Program-made: the position numbers and the translations under genes | The notes under the pieces: model-generated | The model's input: only the letters and a program-made list of their open reading frames with translations | The model's database searches: none | Told to the model about the DNA's origin: nothing | Source of the DNA: Brevundimonas aveniformis DSM 17977 | Lineage (GTDB): Bacteria; Pseudomonadota; Alphaproteobacteria; Caulobacterales; Caulobacteraceae | Direction: 5' to 3' | Length of the DNA: 64,000 nucleotides | Assembly (NCBI RefSeq): GCF_000428765.1 | Contig: NZ_AUAO01000002.1 | Coordinates: 434,001 to 498,000 of the forward strand | Part shown: positions 8,311 through 16,363 of the stretch, piece by piece | How the letters are laid out: each line of letters begins with the position of its first letter | Position numbering within the stretch: position 1 is the first letter of the stretch

Positions 8311-8414
8311 CACAACCCTGGCGGCAGCTAGCAGCCAAAAAGTCCGCGTTTAAACATAAAATAACGCTGGGCTGCTTAGGTTGCGGGTCAGATTGGCTTG
8401 GGGCCCCACGACAT

Positions 8415-9806
8415 ATGAGTTCAGGTGAGCTTCCCGAGGCAGCGGGCTGGGACCGACTTCGTCGACCGGTCTGGCTGTTCGACAATGTCGTCAAGCGCCA
8501 CATCTATGCCAATGACGCCGCCCTGACGCTTTGGGGGGCGGAATGCCGCGAGGAGTTCCTGGCGCGCGACTGTTCAGATCAGTCCGAGGCCGTGAAGGCG
8601 CGAACCCAACGCATTCTGGACGATACGGCCAATGGGGAAGTGATCTCGGAGCGGTGGACGTTCTACCCGCACGGCGAGCCCAAGCCGACCAAGATCCTCG
8701 CGAGTACCCACTATCTGGCCTGTGGCCGGGCCGTCATTCTGATGGAGGCCGAGGCGTTGCAGGTCGACGCCGATCAGGCGCGCTCGCTGGAGGCTTTCCG
8801 GCATTCGCCGACCGTGATCGGTCTGTTCGAACGGGATGGCCGCGCGCTGTTCCGAAATCCGGCGGCGTACAACACCTTTGGTCCGGGCGATCTGCATCTG
8901 GACAAGCGGTACCTGAACCTCAGTGCGGCGGAGGATCTCCTTGAGATGGCCTGGGCCGGCACGCCTAGCTCCGGGCTGCTGCGTGCGATGACGCTGTCCG
9001 GCGAGCGTTGGATGCATACCTCCGCACGCAAGGTGGTGGACCCCGTGACCGGGGGCGATGCCCTGCTATGGGCCAGCCAGGACGTGACCGCCCAGATCGA
9101 GGCCGAACTGTCGCTAGCCCAGACGGCCGAGCGGGCCGAAAACGCCGAAGCGCGTGAGCGCCGCTTGACGGAACTCAGCCACGAGATGCGTACCCCCCTG
9201 AATACGATCCTGGGGTTTGCGGAGATCCTCGGTCGCTCCGCGGAATGCCCGGAACAGGCGGACCGTCTGGAGCGCATCCTCGCGTCCGGTCGCCGTCTTG
9301 ATGATCTGGTTTCCGGAATGCTGGCTGACGACGGCACAATCCCGGTGGATGCGCCGCCTCGTGCCGAGGCCGAGATCGAGCTTCACGCCACACCGGCCCC
9401 GTTGCGAATTCTGTATGCCGACGACCATGAAAACAACCGCATGGTGGTGACCGCCATGCTCGCGGCCATGGGCTGGGAGTGCGATACCGTCAACGACGGT
9501 GCGGAAGCCGTCGAGCGGGTCCAGAACGGGGAATACGACCTGGTCCTCATGGACATTCAGATGCCCAATATGGACGGCGTCGATGCCACGCGGGCCATTC
9601 GCTCAATGGGGGGGCTGGCCGCGCAGGTTCCCATCATCGCCCTGACGGCCAACACGCTGGAAACCCAACTCCGCCGCTATCGCGCGGCGGGTATGCAGGA
9701 CTGTCTGAGCAAGCCGGTGGCCATGGCGGCCCTGATGCAGACCGTGGTTGCCTGGGGTGCCACCGAGACGGCTGTCTTGATGGGCGACCGGATCCACCAG
9801 GCCTGA
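8415..9806 (+). CDS. PAS-HisKA-REC signalling protein lacking the HATPase domain
   Basis: A 463-residue cytoplasmic protein. Two PAS-like regions (about residues 10-115 and 125-228) lead into a coiled coil (232-252) and a HisKA phosphoacceptor helix with H256 in ELSHEMRTPLNTILGFAEIL. Normally about 110 residues of ATP-binding domain follow. Here only a short linker of roughly 35-60 residues precedes a receiver domain (about 330-450) with Asp380 in LVLMDIQMPNMDG, the ALTANT threonine and the SKP lysine. No N, G1 or G2 box is present. It may work as a phosphotransfer partner or pseudokinase. The ATG at 8415 follows a weak ribosome site; an in-frame TTG at 8259 lies in the gene relic and is unlikely. 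Confidence 0.8.
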   Translation: MSSGELPEAAGWDRLRRPVWLFDNVVKRHIYANDAALTLWGAECREEFLARDCSDQSEAVKARTQRILDDTANGEVISERWTFYPHGEPKPTKILASTHYLACGRAVILMEAEALQVDADQARSLEAFRHSPTVIGLFERDGRALFRNPAAYNTFGPGDLHLDKRYLNLSAAEDLLEMAWAGTPSSGLLRAMTLSGERWMHTSARKVVDPVTGGDALLWASQDVTAQIEAELSLAQTAERAENAEARERRLTELSHEMRTPLNTILGFAEILGRSAECPEQADRLERILASGRRLDDLVSGMLADDGTIPVDAPPRAEAEIELHATPAPLRILYADDHENNRMVVTAMLAAMGWECDTVNDGAEAVERVQNGEYDLVLMDIQMPNMDGVDATRAIRSMGGLAAQVPIIALTANTLETQLRRYRAAGMQDCLSKPVAMAALMQTVVAWGATETAVLMGDRIHQA

Positions 9807-9895
9807 CCTCACCTTTGTAGGGTCTAGCGGACTTCCATCTTGCAGCCACGGCAGCTCTCGTGCGTTGTGTGCGCTGAGTGGATGAGGAATGCCGG

Positions 9896-11668
9896 GTGAC
9901 ACTCCAGCAAGGACTAGCCTTCGGCTTGGTGGGCCTGACGATTGCGGCCTTCATCTGGGGGCGTTTTCGCTATGACCTGGTGGCCTGTGTGGCGCTTGTC
10001 GTGGGTCTGGCCGTCGGCGTCATCCCGGCAGAATCCGCGTTCGACGGTTTTCGCAACGACGTGACCGTCATCATCGCCTGTGCCCTGATTGTGTCGGCGG
10101 CATTCTCCAGGTCCGGCATCGTCGAGTGGGCGCTGAAACCGCTGACGCCCTTGCTCAAGACAGAGCGCGCCCAGACGCCCGTGCTGACGGCGGTGGTGAC
10201 CCTGTTGTCGATGTGCACCAAGAATGTGGGAGCTCTGGCCATCATGCTCCCGGTGGCGATGCGAGTGTCGAGCGTGACCGGGACATCGCCGTCGCGTCTG
10301 CTGATGCCGATGGCGGCCGGGGCCATGGCCGGCGGCATGGTCACTCTGGTCGGCACATCCCCCAACATCATCGTTTCGGAGGTGCGCCAGGACATCGTCG
10401 GAGAGCCTTTCGGCATGTACGACTATTCCCCCGTCGGGCTGATCCTTACGGCGCTGATCGTGGTCTTTGTCTCGATCACCTATCGGGTTCTGCCAGAGCG
10501 CCGCAAAGGCGGTGCGGCCCTCGGCGGTGCCGCGGACAACAGCTATCTGACGGAAGTGCGCGCGCCGGCCGACTGGTCCCACGTGACCGCAACGGTCACC
10601 GACCTGGAGGCCATGGCCGAAGGCCGAGTCAAGATTCTGGCCGTCATTCGTAACGGTGATCGTCGAGCTCATCCGCGCGGCAATGTGGTGGTCAAGGCAG
10701 GGGATGTCCTGGCCATCGACGGCTCGGAGGAGGCGCTGTTCCGCTTTCTGGAACGGGCCAAGCTGAGCCTGACGCGCAACGACAAGCCGGAGGTTCGGGC
10801 GGGACGCACCGAGGAACTCACCACCGTTGAGGCGGTGATCGGCCGCAACTCGTCCCTCAAAGGGCAGACCGTCCAGCAGTCGGACTTCTATGGCGAATAC
10901 GGGATCAATCTGCTGGGGGTATCCCGGGCAGGGCTGGAAATGGTCCCGGGGTTTCGGCGGATGAAGCTGCAGGCGGGCGATATTCTCCTGTTGCAGGGGT
11001 CGGAGGAGGCCATGCCTTCGGCCATGTACGGTCTGGACCTTCTGCCTTTGGTAGAAAGGGATGTTCAACTCGGCAGCGTGAGAAGGCGGTTCCTTCCGGC
11101 CGTTGTCCTGGCTGTGGCCATGATCATGGTCGGGCTGGGTCTGGTCCATGTGGCGGTGGCCTTCTTTGCGGCAGCTGTGGTGACGGTGGCGCTCGGCGGC
11201 CTGAAGATGCGTGAGGCCTATGCGGCACTGGATGGCCCATTGCTCGTCCTTGTGGCGGCGATGATTCCCATTTCCAACGCGATCCAGGAAACAGGGGGAT
11301 CGGCCCTCATCGGGGAGTTCTTGAGCGGCCTGTTCCAGAACATGCCTGGTGTCCTAGCCGTCGGCGGGGTGCTGCTGGCCTCCATGATCGTCACGCCGTT
11401 TCTGAACAATGCTGCGACCGTGCTGATCGTGGCCCCGATCGGCGCGACCATGGCCATTACGCTGGGCTTTCAGCCGGATCCTTTCCTGATGGCTGTCGCG
11501 GTGGGAGCCGCCTGTGATTTCCTCACGCCCGTCGGCCACCAGTGCAACACCCTGGTTATGCGGCCCGGCGGCTACAAATTCGAGGACTATGCCAAGCTGG
11601 GTGCCCCCCTCAGCCTGATGGTGGTGCTTGTTGCGCCGCCGCTCATTCTTACCTTCTGGCCGCTCTAG
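9896..11668 (+). CDS. SLC13/DASS-type permease with two TrkA-C (RCK_C) domains
   Basis: A 590-residue inner-membrane transporter of the SLC13/CitMHS superfamily. Hydrophobic helices occupy about residues 1-200 and 395-590. Two RCK_C modules lie between them: one around residues 240-300 (RAHPRGNVVVKAGDVLAIDG) and one around 325-385 (RRMKLQAGDILLLQGSEEAM). The paired motifs VGTSPNIIVS and FLNNAATVLI are the family's substrate/sodium-site hairpins. Substrates of relatives include dicarboxylates, sulfate and phosphate; this one is not determined. I took the GTG at 9896 because GAGGAA lies six bases upstream; a GTG at 9878 is also in frame. Confidence 0.88.
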   Translation: MTLQQGLAFGLVGLTIAAFIWGRFRYDLVACVALVVGLAVGVIPAESAFDGFRNDVTVIIACALIVSAAFSRSGIVEWALKPLTPLLKTERAQTPVLTAVVTLLSMCTKNVGALAIMLPVAMRVSSVTGTSPSRLLMPMAAGAMAGGMVTLVGTSPNIIVSEVRQDIVGEPFGMYDYSPVGLILTALIVVFVSITYRVLPERRKGGAALGGAADNSYLTEVRAPADWSHVTATVTDLEAMAEGRVKILAVIRNGDRRAHPRGNVVVKAGDVLAIDGSEEALFRFLERAKLSLTRNDKPEVRAGRTEELTTVEAVIGRNSSLKGQTVQQSDFYGEYGINLLGVSRAGLEMVPGFRRMKLQAGDILLLQGSEEAMPSAMYGLDLLPLVERDVQLGSVRRRFLPAVVLAVAMIMVGLGLVHVAVAFFAAAVVTVALGGLKMREAYAALDGPLLVLVAAMIPISNAIQETGGSALIGEFLSGLFQNMPGVLAVGGVLLASMIVTPFLNNAATVLIVAPIGATMAITLGFQPDPFLMAVAVGAACDFLTPVGHQCNTLVMRPGGYKFEDYAKLGAPLSLMVVLVAPPLILTFWPL

Positions 11669-11700
11669 ACTGACCTCGCCCATCTCCCTCTTGACGGTAT

Positions 11701-11735
11701 CACACAGTATGCATCATACACTGTGTGTCACACAC
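11701..11735. promoter_or_regulatory. Candidate PadR operator: overlapping palindromes
   Basis: An inverted repeat CACACAGT (11701-11708) and ACTGTGTG (11720-11727) with an 11-base spacer is followed by an overlapping palindrome GTGTGTCACACAC (11723-11735). Both lie just upstream of the PadR gene. PadR proteins commonly repress their own operon through such dyads. The assignment is inferred from position. Confidence 0.5.
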
Positions 11736-11758
11736 CATGTGACGGCGAGGATGTTGGA

Positions 11759-12088
11759 ATGGGAGAGGCCGAGACATTTGAGGCCCTGCGCCTCGAGCTG
11801 CGCCGCGGGTCGCTGGTTCTGGCCGTCCTGGCGCGGCTGCGCAGCGAGCAGTACGGCTATTCCCTGCGGATGGCTCTGGCCGAAGACGGAATCGAGATGG
11901 AGGAATCGACCCTCTATCCGCTCCTGCGGCGCCTGGAGAGCCAAGGCCTCCTGACCAGCGAATGGCGCGAAGAGGCCAAACGCAAGAAGCGCTTCTATCG
12001 CCTCTCTGCCGAGGGCGAAGCTGTGCTGGCGCGCCTTCACGCCGAATGGCGCCGGATCTCAGCCTCGCTGGAAACGGTGCTGGCATGA
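11759..12088 (+). CDS. PadR family transcriptional regulator
   Basis: A 109-residue winged-helix repressor: LRRGSLVLAVLARLRSEQYG, then the recognition-helix region ESTLYPLLRRLESQGLL and the wing KRKKRFYRLSAEG are the PadR N-terminal signature. The C-terminal dimer helix is short, as in PadR subfamily 2 proteins. I chose the ATG at 11759; the in-frame ATG at 11723 lies within the palindromic operator region and adds a non-conserved leader. Its TGA overlaps the ATG of the HAAS-domain membrane protein, a pairing seen in many bacteria where the PadR controls its membrane partner. Confidence 0.9.
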   Translation: MGEAETFEALRLELRRGSLVLAVLARLRSEQYGYSLRMALAEDGIEMEESTLYPLLRRLESQGLLTSEWREEAKRKKRFYRLSAEGEAVLARLHAEWRRISASLETVLA

Positions 12089-13224
12089 ACAAGAACTCAA
12101 GACATGGGGATGGGGCAATGACCCTGATTGACCGCTATCTGGCCGCTGTGGCGGCACAACTGTCCGCAGCGGGCCGGGACGATGTCGTGGCCGAGCTGCG
12201 TGACGACATTATGAGCCGCATAGAAGCTCGTCAGGAGGGCCTGGGCCGCGACCTGACACCTGACGAGATCGAGACGATCCTGCGCGAGATCGGGCACCCT
12301 CTTGCGGTCGCGGCACGCTTCGGATCCGGTCCGCAGCAGCTCATCGGGCCGGAGCTGTTTCCCTGGTGGATGTTCGGCGTGAAGGTTGGACTGATCGTTC
12401 TGGTGGCGATCACCCTGTTCAGCGTTTTGATCAAGACCATCAGCGGTCAGGATTTGAGTCAGGCTATCGGCCAGGGCTTCGCCAGCCTTTTCAGTGGGGC
12501 CATGACCTTGATCGGGGTGGCGACCGCCGCCGGCTACATCATCGAGAGGCAGGGCGAAAAGCCCAGTTTCATCACCAACTGGCGGGTGCGCGATCTCGGC
12601 TTCTTCGAGGTGGCCCGGCTGGATGCAGAGGGGTTCAATCACGCGCTGGGCTCCGGTGCCGGCGCGCCGGAAAGCGTCCGCAAGACCCAGCGGATGTCAC
12701 CGGTAGCCCGGGCGCTGTCGAGTGCCGTCGCCGCCGCCGTCCTGACAGCCTGGTGGGCCGGAGCCATTCTCTTCGGCGGTGTTCCGTTGAACGAGTGGGT
12801 CGTGGTCGTCGCAGGTGTCGACTACACCCACGCGGTTCGCGAGACCGTTAGCCTGATTTTCTGGCCGGTCGTGGTCTATGGTGTGTCGCGTGTGCTGTTC
12901 GATGTGTTCCGGGCAGCCAACCCACGCGCCGTGCGGCTGGCGGCCGTGGGGGATATCGCCCTAGCGTGCGCACGCTTCGTCTTTACGGCTTGGCTGTTGC
13001 TGATCTCGCCGTTGAGCCGCGCCCTAGAGGTCGGCGACCTTCGCCAGGCGCTCGAGCGGACCTGGGATACGGTCCAGACCGGGTTTCAATCCGGCGTGTG
13101 GAGCCTCAGCGGCATCGTGGTGATGATCATGGTGATGTCGTTGCTGGAGCCGGCTGGGCGGATTCTGATCAGCCTCGTCCGGTTGGTCACGGGCGTGGAT
13201 CGCCGTTTGGAGCCTAGCCGCTAG
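12085..13224 (+). CDS. HAAS-type signalling domain membrane protein
   Basis: A 379-residue protein. Residues about 12-80 (MTLIDRYLAAVAAQLSAAGR, DDVVAELRDDIMSRIEA, TPDEIETILREIGHP) form the helical HAAS/DUF1700-like domain found next to PadR regulators. Six or more hydrophobic segments follow (near 100-125, 130-155, 215-240, 255-285, 300-325 and 345-370). It probably sits in the inner membrane and signals to, or is regulated by, the adjacent PadR. The ATG at 12085 overlaps the PadR stop; a second ATG at 12118 after GGGGC is possible. The 3' end shares CTAG with the convergent mscS gene. Confidence 0.8.
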   Translation: MNKNSRHGDGAMTLIDRYLAAVAAQLSAAGRDDVVAELRDDIMSRIEARQEGLGRDLTPDEIETILREIGHPLAVAARFGSGPQQLIGPELFPWWMFGVKVGLIVLVAITLFSVLIKTISGQDLSQAIGQGFASLFSGAMTLIGVATAAGYIIERQGEKPSFITNWRVRDLGFFEVARLDAEGFNHALGSGAGAPESVRKTQRMSPVARALSSAVAAAVLTAWWAGAILFGGVPLNEWVVVVAGVDYTHAVRETVSLIFWPVVVYGVSRVLFDVFRAANPRAVRLAAVGDIALACARFVFTAWLLLISPLSRALEVGDLRQALERTWDTVQTGFQSGVWSLSGIVVMIMVMSLLEPAGRILISLVRLVTGVDRRLEPSR

Positions 13225-14270
13225 GACCGGCCCTCGGGCACCTCTTCGACGTCGTCGGTGGGTTTCATCAGCTCGGCGGCGGCGTCGTTGGCGACGGCGG
13301 GTGAAACGGCAGCGGCTGGTTTCTCGGAGGCCGGGCGATGTTTGACGCCCAACAGATCCAAGGCCTCGTCTCCCTCGCGCCCCAAGATCGACCGGATGCG
13401 CAAATCTGTCTGTGGGAAGGGGATCTCGATACCCGCTTCGTCCAGCGCCTCGGCGATGGCCCAGGTGTAGGCGGCGTGCATGGCGGCGGGGCGCTTGACC
13501 GCGTCCTGCGTCGGCCAGACCAGGAGTTCGAAATCCAGGCCGCTCTCGCCAAAGCCAACCAGCCAGACCTGAGATTTGCGATCCTCGGTTTCCGGTAGGG
13601 TAAAAGGTGACGCCTTGGCAGCCGCAAGCACGGCTTCGCGCACCACGCCACGGTCAGCTCCGTAGGCGACCGAGAACGGAATATGGATGCGCCGCGTGTC
13701 ACCTCTCAGCGTCCAGTTGGTGACAGGTTCTTCGATCAAGCGTGAGTTCGGCACCAGAACATTGATGTTGTCGTTGGTGCGGATGCGCGTGGCACGCGGA
13801 CCGATCTCAACCACCTGCCCGCGGATGCCCTTGTCCAGCTCGACATAGTCGCCGATGTGAACCATGCCGTCGAAGATCAGGAATATCCCCGACACGAATT
13901 CCTTGACCACACCCTGAAGGCCCAGTCCGACGCCGATGCCGATAGCCCCGGCAAAGACCGCGAACGACGACAGATTCAGACCCGCCGCCGACAGGGCAAA
14001 CATCACGCCGACGACAAGGATGGCGTAGCCCGCCAGCTTTTCGAGCAGATACAGGGCGGCGGCGCGGCGTGGCGACTGGTTGCGCACCCGGCGAAGGCCG
14101 CGGGTCACTAACCAGGACAGGGCCAGGGTAACCGCCAGGATGATACCGGCGGTGATCAGTCCACCGACGGTGATCTGAACCCCTGCAACGTCGAACAGGC
14201 GGGCGCGCTCGATCTCCTGAGCAACCTCGGGAATCTGAAGGTCAGTGACCGTTGCCGCGTTGAGAGCCAT
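13221..14270 (-). CDS. MscS family mechanosensitive ion channel
   Basis: A 349-residue inner-membrane channel. Three transmembrane segments (about residues 34-56, 77-98 and 103-125) end in the glycine/alanine-rich pore helix AGAIGIGVGLGLQGVVKEFV. A beta domain follows (GDYVELDKGIRGQVVEIGPR, ATRIRTNDNINVLVPNSRLI) and then the alpha/beta vestibule with FPQTDLRIR near residue 300. A Pro/Ala-rich C-terminal tail extends beyond the canonical MscS end. It protects against hypo-osmotic shock by releasing solutes. It is a longer and more complete paralogue of the short MscS at 1593. Confidence 0.92.
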   Translation of the reverse strand: MALNAATVTDLQIPEVAQEIERARLFDVAGVQITVGGLITAGIILAVTLALSWLVTRGLRRVRNQSPRRAAALYLLEKLAGYAILVVGVMFALSAAGLNLSSFAVFAGAIGIGVGLGLQGVVKEFVSGIFLIFDGMVHIGDYVELDKGIRGQVVEIGPRATRIRTNDNINVLVPNSRLIEEPVTNWTLRGDTRRIHIPFSVAYGADRGVVREAVLAAAKASPFTLPETEDRKSQVWLVGFGESGLDFELLVWPTQDAVKRPAAMHAAYTWAIAEALDEAGIEIPFPQTDLRIRSILGREGDEALDLLGVKHRPASEKPAAAVSPAVANDAAAELMKPTDDVEEVPEGRS

Positions 14271-14282
14271 GATCCGAAAATC

Positions 14283-15206
14283 CTAGACGGGATCGGTCGG
14301 GGCCGGGAATTGCGTCGTTGATCCCGGCTCTTCGGGCAGGGGGATGAACTCATGGTCGTCGCCGGCCGGCAGTTTCATCCGCCCGGCTTTCCAGTCGGCC
14401 TTGGCGGCATCCAGGCGGTCCTGGGTTGAGGCGACAAAGTTCCACCAGATCAGCCGCGGCCCGACCGGCTCACCTCCCAGCAGCATCACGGTCGACGGTT
14501 CGATGGCGGTAACGACGGGCTCAGCGTGGGGTTCGAGAATGGCCATCTGGCCGGCGTTCAGGCGGCGGTCGCCGACCTCGACGGCTCCCGTAGCGACATA
14601 GATCGCCCGTTCGGAATATCCGCCGTCTCCACTGCCGCGCGGAGGGGCCGCGCGAACGCCGGGGGCCATTTCCCAGTGGACATAGAACAGCGGGGAGGCC
14701 ACTGGCACCGATGCGCGCGCGCCATAGGCCTCGCCGGCAACGAGGCGCGCGAACAGGCCCGCCTGTTCATAGGACGGGAGGTCGGCTCCGGCATGATGCG
14801 TAAAGGACGGATCATCGTCCTCACGTTCCAGTGGCAGGGCGATCCAGGCCTGCATACCGTTCAGCTTTCCGCCCGTCGCCACCCGTTCGGGCTCGGTCCG
14901 TTCGGAATGGACGACCCCCTTGCCGGCGGTCATCCAGTTCACCTCGCCCGGCAGGATGATGTTGTGCGCCCCGGTCGAGTCCCGGTGCGTCATCTCTCCT
15001 TCGAACAGATAGGACAGGGTCGACAGACCGATGTGCGGGTGCGGGCGGACATTGATGGCGTCTGCCCCAGGCGCGAATTCCGCCGGCCCCATATGGTCCA
15101 AAAAGATGAACGGCCCGACCATGCGTTTGCGCGCGAACGGGAGAACCCGGCCGACCTCGAAACCTCCCAGGTCCTTCTTGCGGGCGTCGATGACCATCTC
15201 GATCAT
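14283..15206 (-). CDS. Pirin family protein
   Basis: A 307-residue bicupin. The N-terminal cupin holds the pirin signature (VGPFIFLDHMGPAEF, NVRPHPHIGLSTLSYLFEGE, HRDSTGA) with the metal-binding His residues near 56-62 and His/Glu later at VHSERTE. The C-terminal cupin ends with LLGGEPVGPRLIWWNFVAS. Bacterial pirins are iron-containing; some (YhaK/YhhW type) act as quercetinases or oxidative-stress sensors, so the exact role is open. The ATG overlaps the TGA of the upstream lipoprotein gene (ATGA), so the two are co-transcribed. Confidence 0.92.
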   Translation of the reverse strand: MIEMVIDARKKDLGGFEVGRVLPFARKRMVGPFIFLDHMGPAEFAPGADAINVRPHPHIGLSTLSYLFEGEMTHRDSTGAHNIILPGEVNWMTAGKGVVHSERTEPERVATGGKLNGMQAWIALPLEREDDDPSFTHHAGADLPSYEQAGLFARLVAGEAYGARASVPVASPLFYVHWEMAPGVRAAPPRGSGDGGYSERAIYVATGAVEVGDRRLNAGQMAILEPHAEPVVTAIEPSTVMLLGGEPVGPRLIWWNFVASTQDRLDAAKADWKAGRMKLPAGDDHEFIPLPEEPGSTTQFPAPTDPV

Positions 15207-16231
15207 GGGCGGGGCTCCGTCAGTTGAATGCTGGCAACAATGGCCGGGTCAGGCGTGGCGCTCGAAGGCTGGCCGTCCTGCCCGAAATCGGACCACTGGC
15301 TGCGCGCGATGAAGACAAAGGCATTCCCCGAAACGAAGCCCGTCGTCGGCTCCATCAACGGATCGCCCCGGATCAGAAGCTCCCCTTCGCGCACCTCGGT
15401 CCAGTCTGGTGACAGGGTCAGGGACAGGACACTGCCCGGAGGCGCACCGTTGTGGATGGCGACGAGGCGGTTGCCGTGACGTGCAAGACCGTCAAGGCCC
15501 CGTACCGATCCGTTGTCAGGCATCCGCACCGGCTGCATGGCTCCGGTTGAGATGACGACGCGGTGCAGGCCGGTCCCATAGTTCGAGAAGATCAACCAGT
15601 TGCCGTCGTCAGAAACGACCAGGCCCTGAGGCGAGGCCCGCTCCGGCGCATCCACCAGGTGCACCAGTCGGCCCGAACCCGGTGACAGCATGTAGATGCC
15701 GCCTCCGAGGCTGTCGCTGACGAAGACTGTTCCATCCGGGCCGAGTGCCAGGTCGGTCAACTGACGACCGGGTTCAGGCATGGCATAGACGGCCTGGACC
15801 TCGCCCGTATTCAGGTCGAGCCGCATCAGCGCGGTGCCGCCTTCCCCTTCGATCTGGTCATAGAGGGTGTTGGAACTGGTGATCCACAGGTGCCCGCGCT
15901 CACGATCCGAGATCATGCCGAAGACCCCCTGGGTGTCGCCTTCACGCGTGAAGCGGGTCAGCGTCCCGTTCATGTCGAGCCGATAGACCCCGGCGGTGTG
16001 GATCGAAGAGACGAGGAGCCGTCCGCGCGCATCCAGAGCGACGCTCTCCAGAAGAAGGGGCTCGGCAGGGCTGCGCGCCAGCACGGTCACGCCCTCGGGG
16101 GGCGCAGGTACGACCTGGACTGTCGGTCCGGGGCCGGGATCATCAGGTCCGCCCAACAGCCGTTCCGCCGTTGCACAGGCCGCCAGAAGCGGCAGGACGG
16201 CGAAAACACCGATGATGGAACGATGGGCCAT
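15203..16231 (-). CDS. SMP-30/gluconolactonase-like beta-propeller lipoprotein
   Basis: A 342-residue exported protein. The start MAHRSIIGVFAVLPLLAAC carries a signal peptide and lipobox (LLAAC, Cys19), so it should be anchored to a membrane as a lipoprotein. The rest has repeated beta-propeller blades of the SMP-30/strictosidine-synthase type, such as LALGPDGTVFVSDSLGGGIY, PQGLVVSDDGNWLIFSNYGT and VRGLDGLARHGNRLVAIHNG. A lactonase or ligand-binding role is possible; the substrate is unknown. I chose the ATG at 16231, eight bases after GGAG. It is the first gene of the operon with pirin and diverges from the bkd operon. Confidence 0.82.
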   Translation of the reverse strand: MAHRSIIGVFAVLPLLAACATAERLLGGPDDPGPGPTVQVVPAPPEGVTVLARSPAEPLLLESVALDARGRLLVSSIHTAGVYRLDMNGTLTRFTREGDTQGVFGMISDRERGHLWITSSNTLYDQIEGEGGTALMRLDLNTGEVQAVYAMPEPGRQLTDLALGPDGTVFVSDSLGGGIYMLSPGSGRLVHLVDAPERASPQGLVVSDDGNWLIFSNYGTGLHRVVISTGAMQPVRMPDNGSVRGLDGLARHGNRLVAIHNGAPPGSVLSLTLSPDWTEVREGELLIRGDPLMEPTTGFVSGNAFVFIARSQWSDFGQDGQPSSATPDPAIVASIQLTEPRP

Positions 16232-16303
16232 TGAGAACACTCCGAGTTGCCGACAAGCCTAGCCTTCTCGCCCGTTGTTGGGCAATCCGATGTCCGCAAG
16301 CGG

Positions 16304-16330
16304 GTGACTCCGGGACCGCGTGTGCTATTC
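16304..16330 (+). promoter_or_regulatory. Candidate promoter of the bkd operon
   Basis: GTGACTC (16304-16310) and GCTATTC (16324-16330), 13 bases apart, resemble the Caulobacter-type housekeeping consensus (TTGACGS, then GCTANAWC). They lie about 34 bases upstream of the E1 alpha ATG. Confidence 0.35.
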
Positions 16331-16363
16331 AGCCCAAAAATCAGGGATGCCCCAGCGGAAACG

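Noticed and set aside
9914..11149. 411-codon open frame opposite the SLC13 permease
   Set aside because: Product is polar and low complexity, while the permease frame shows transporter signatures.
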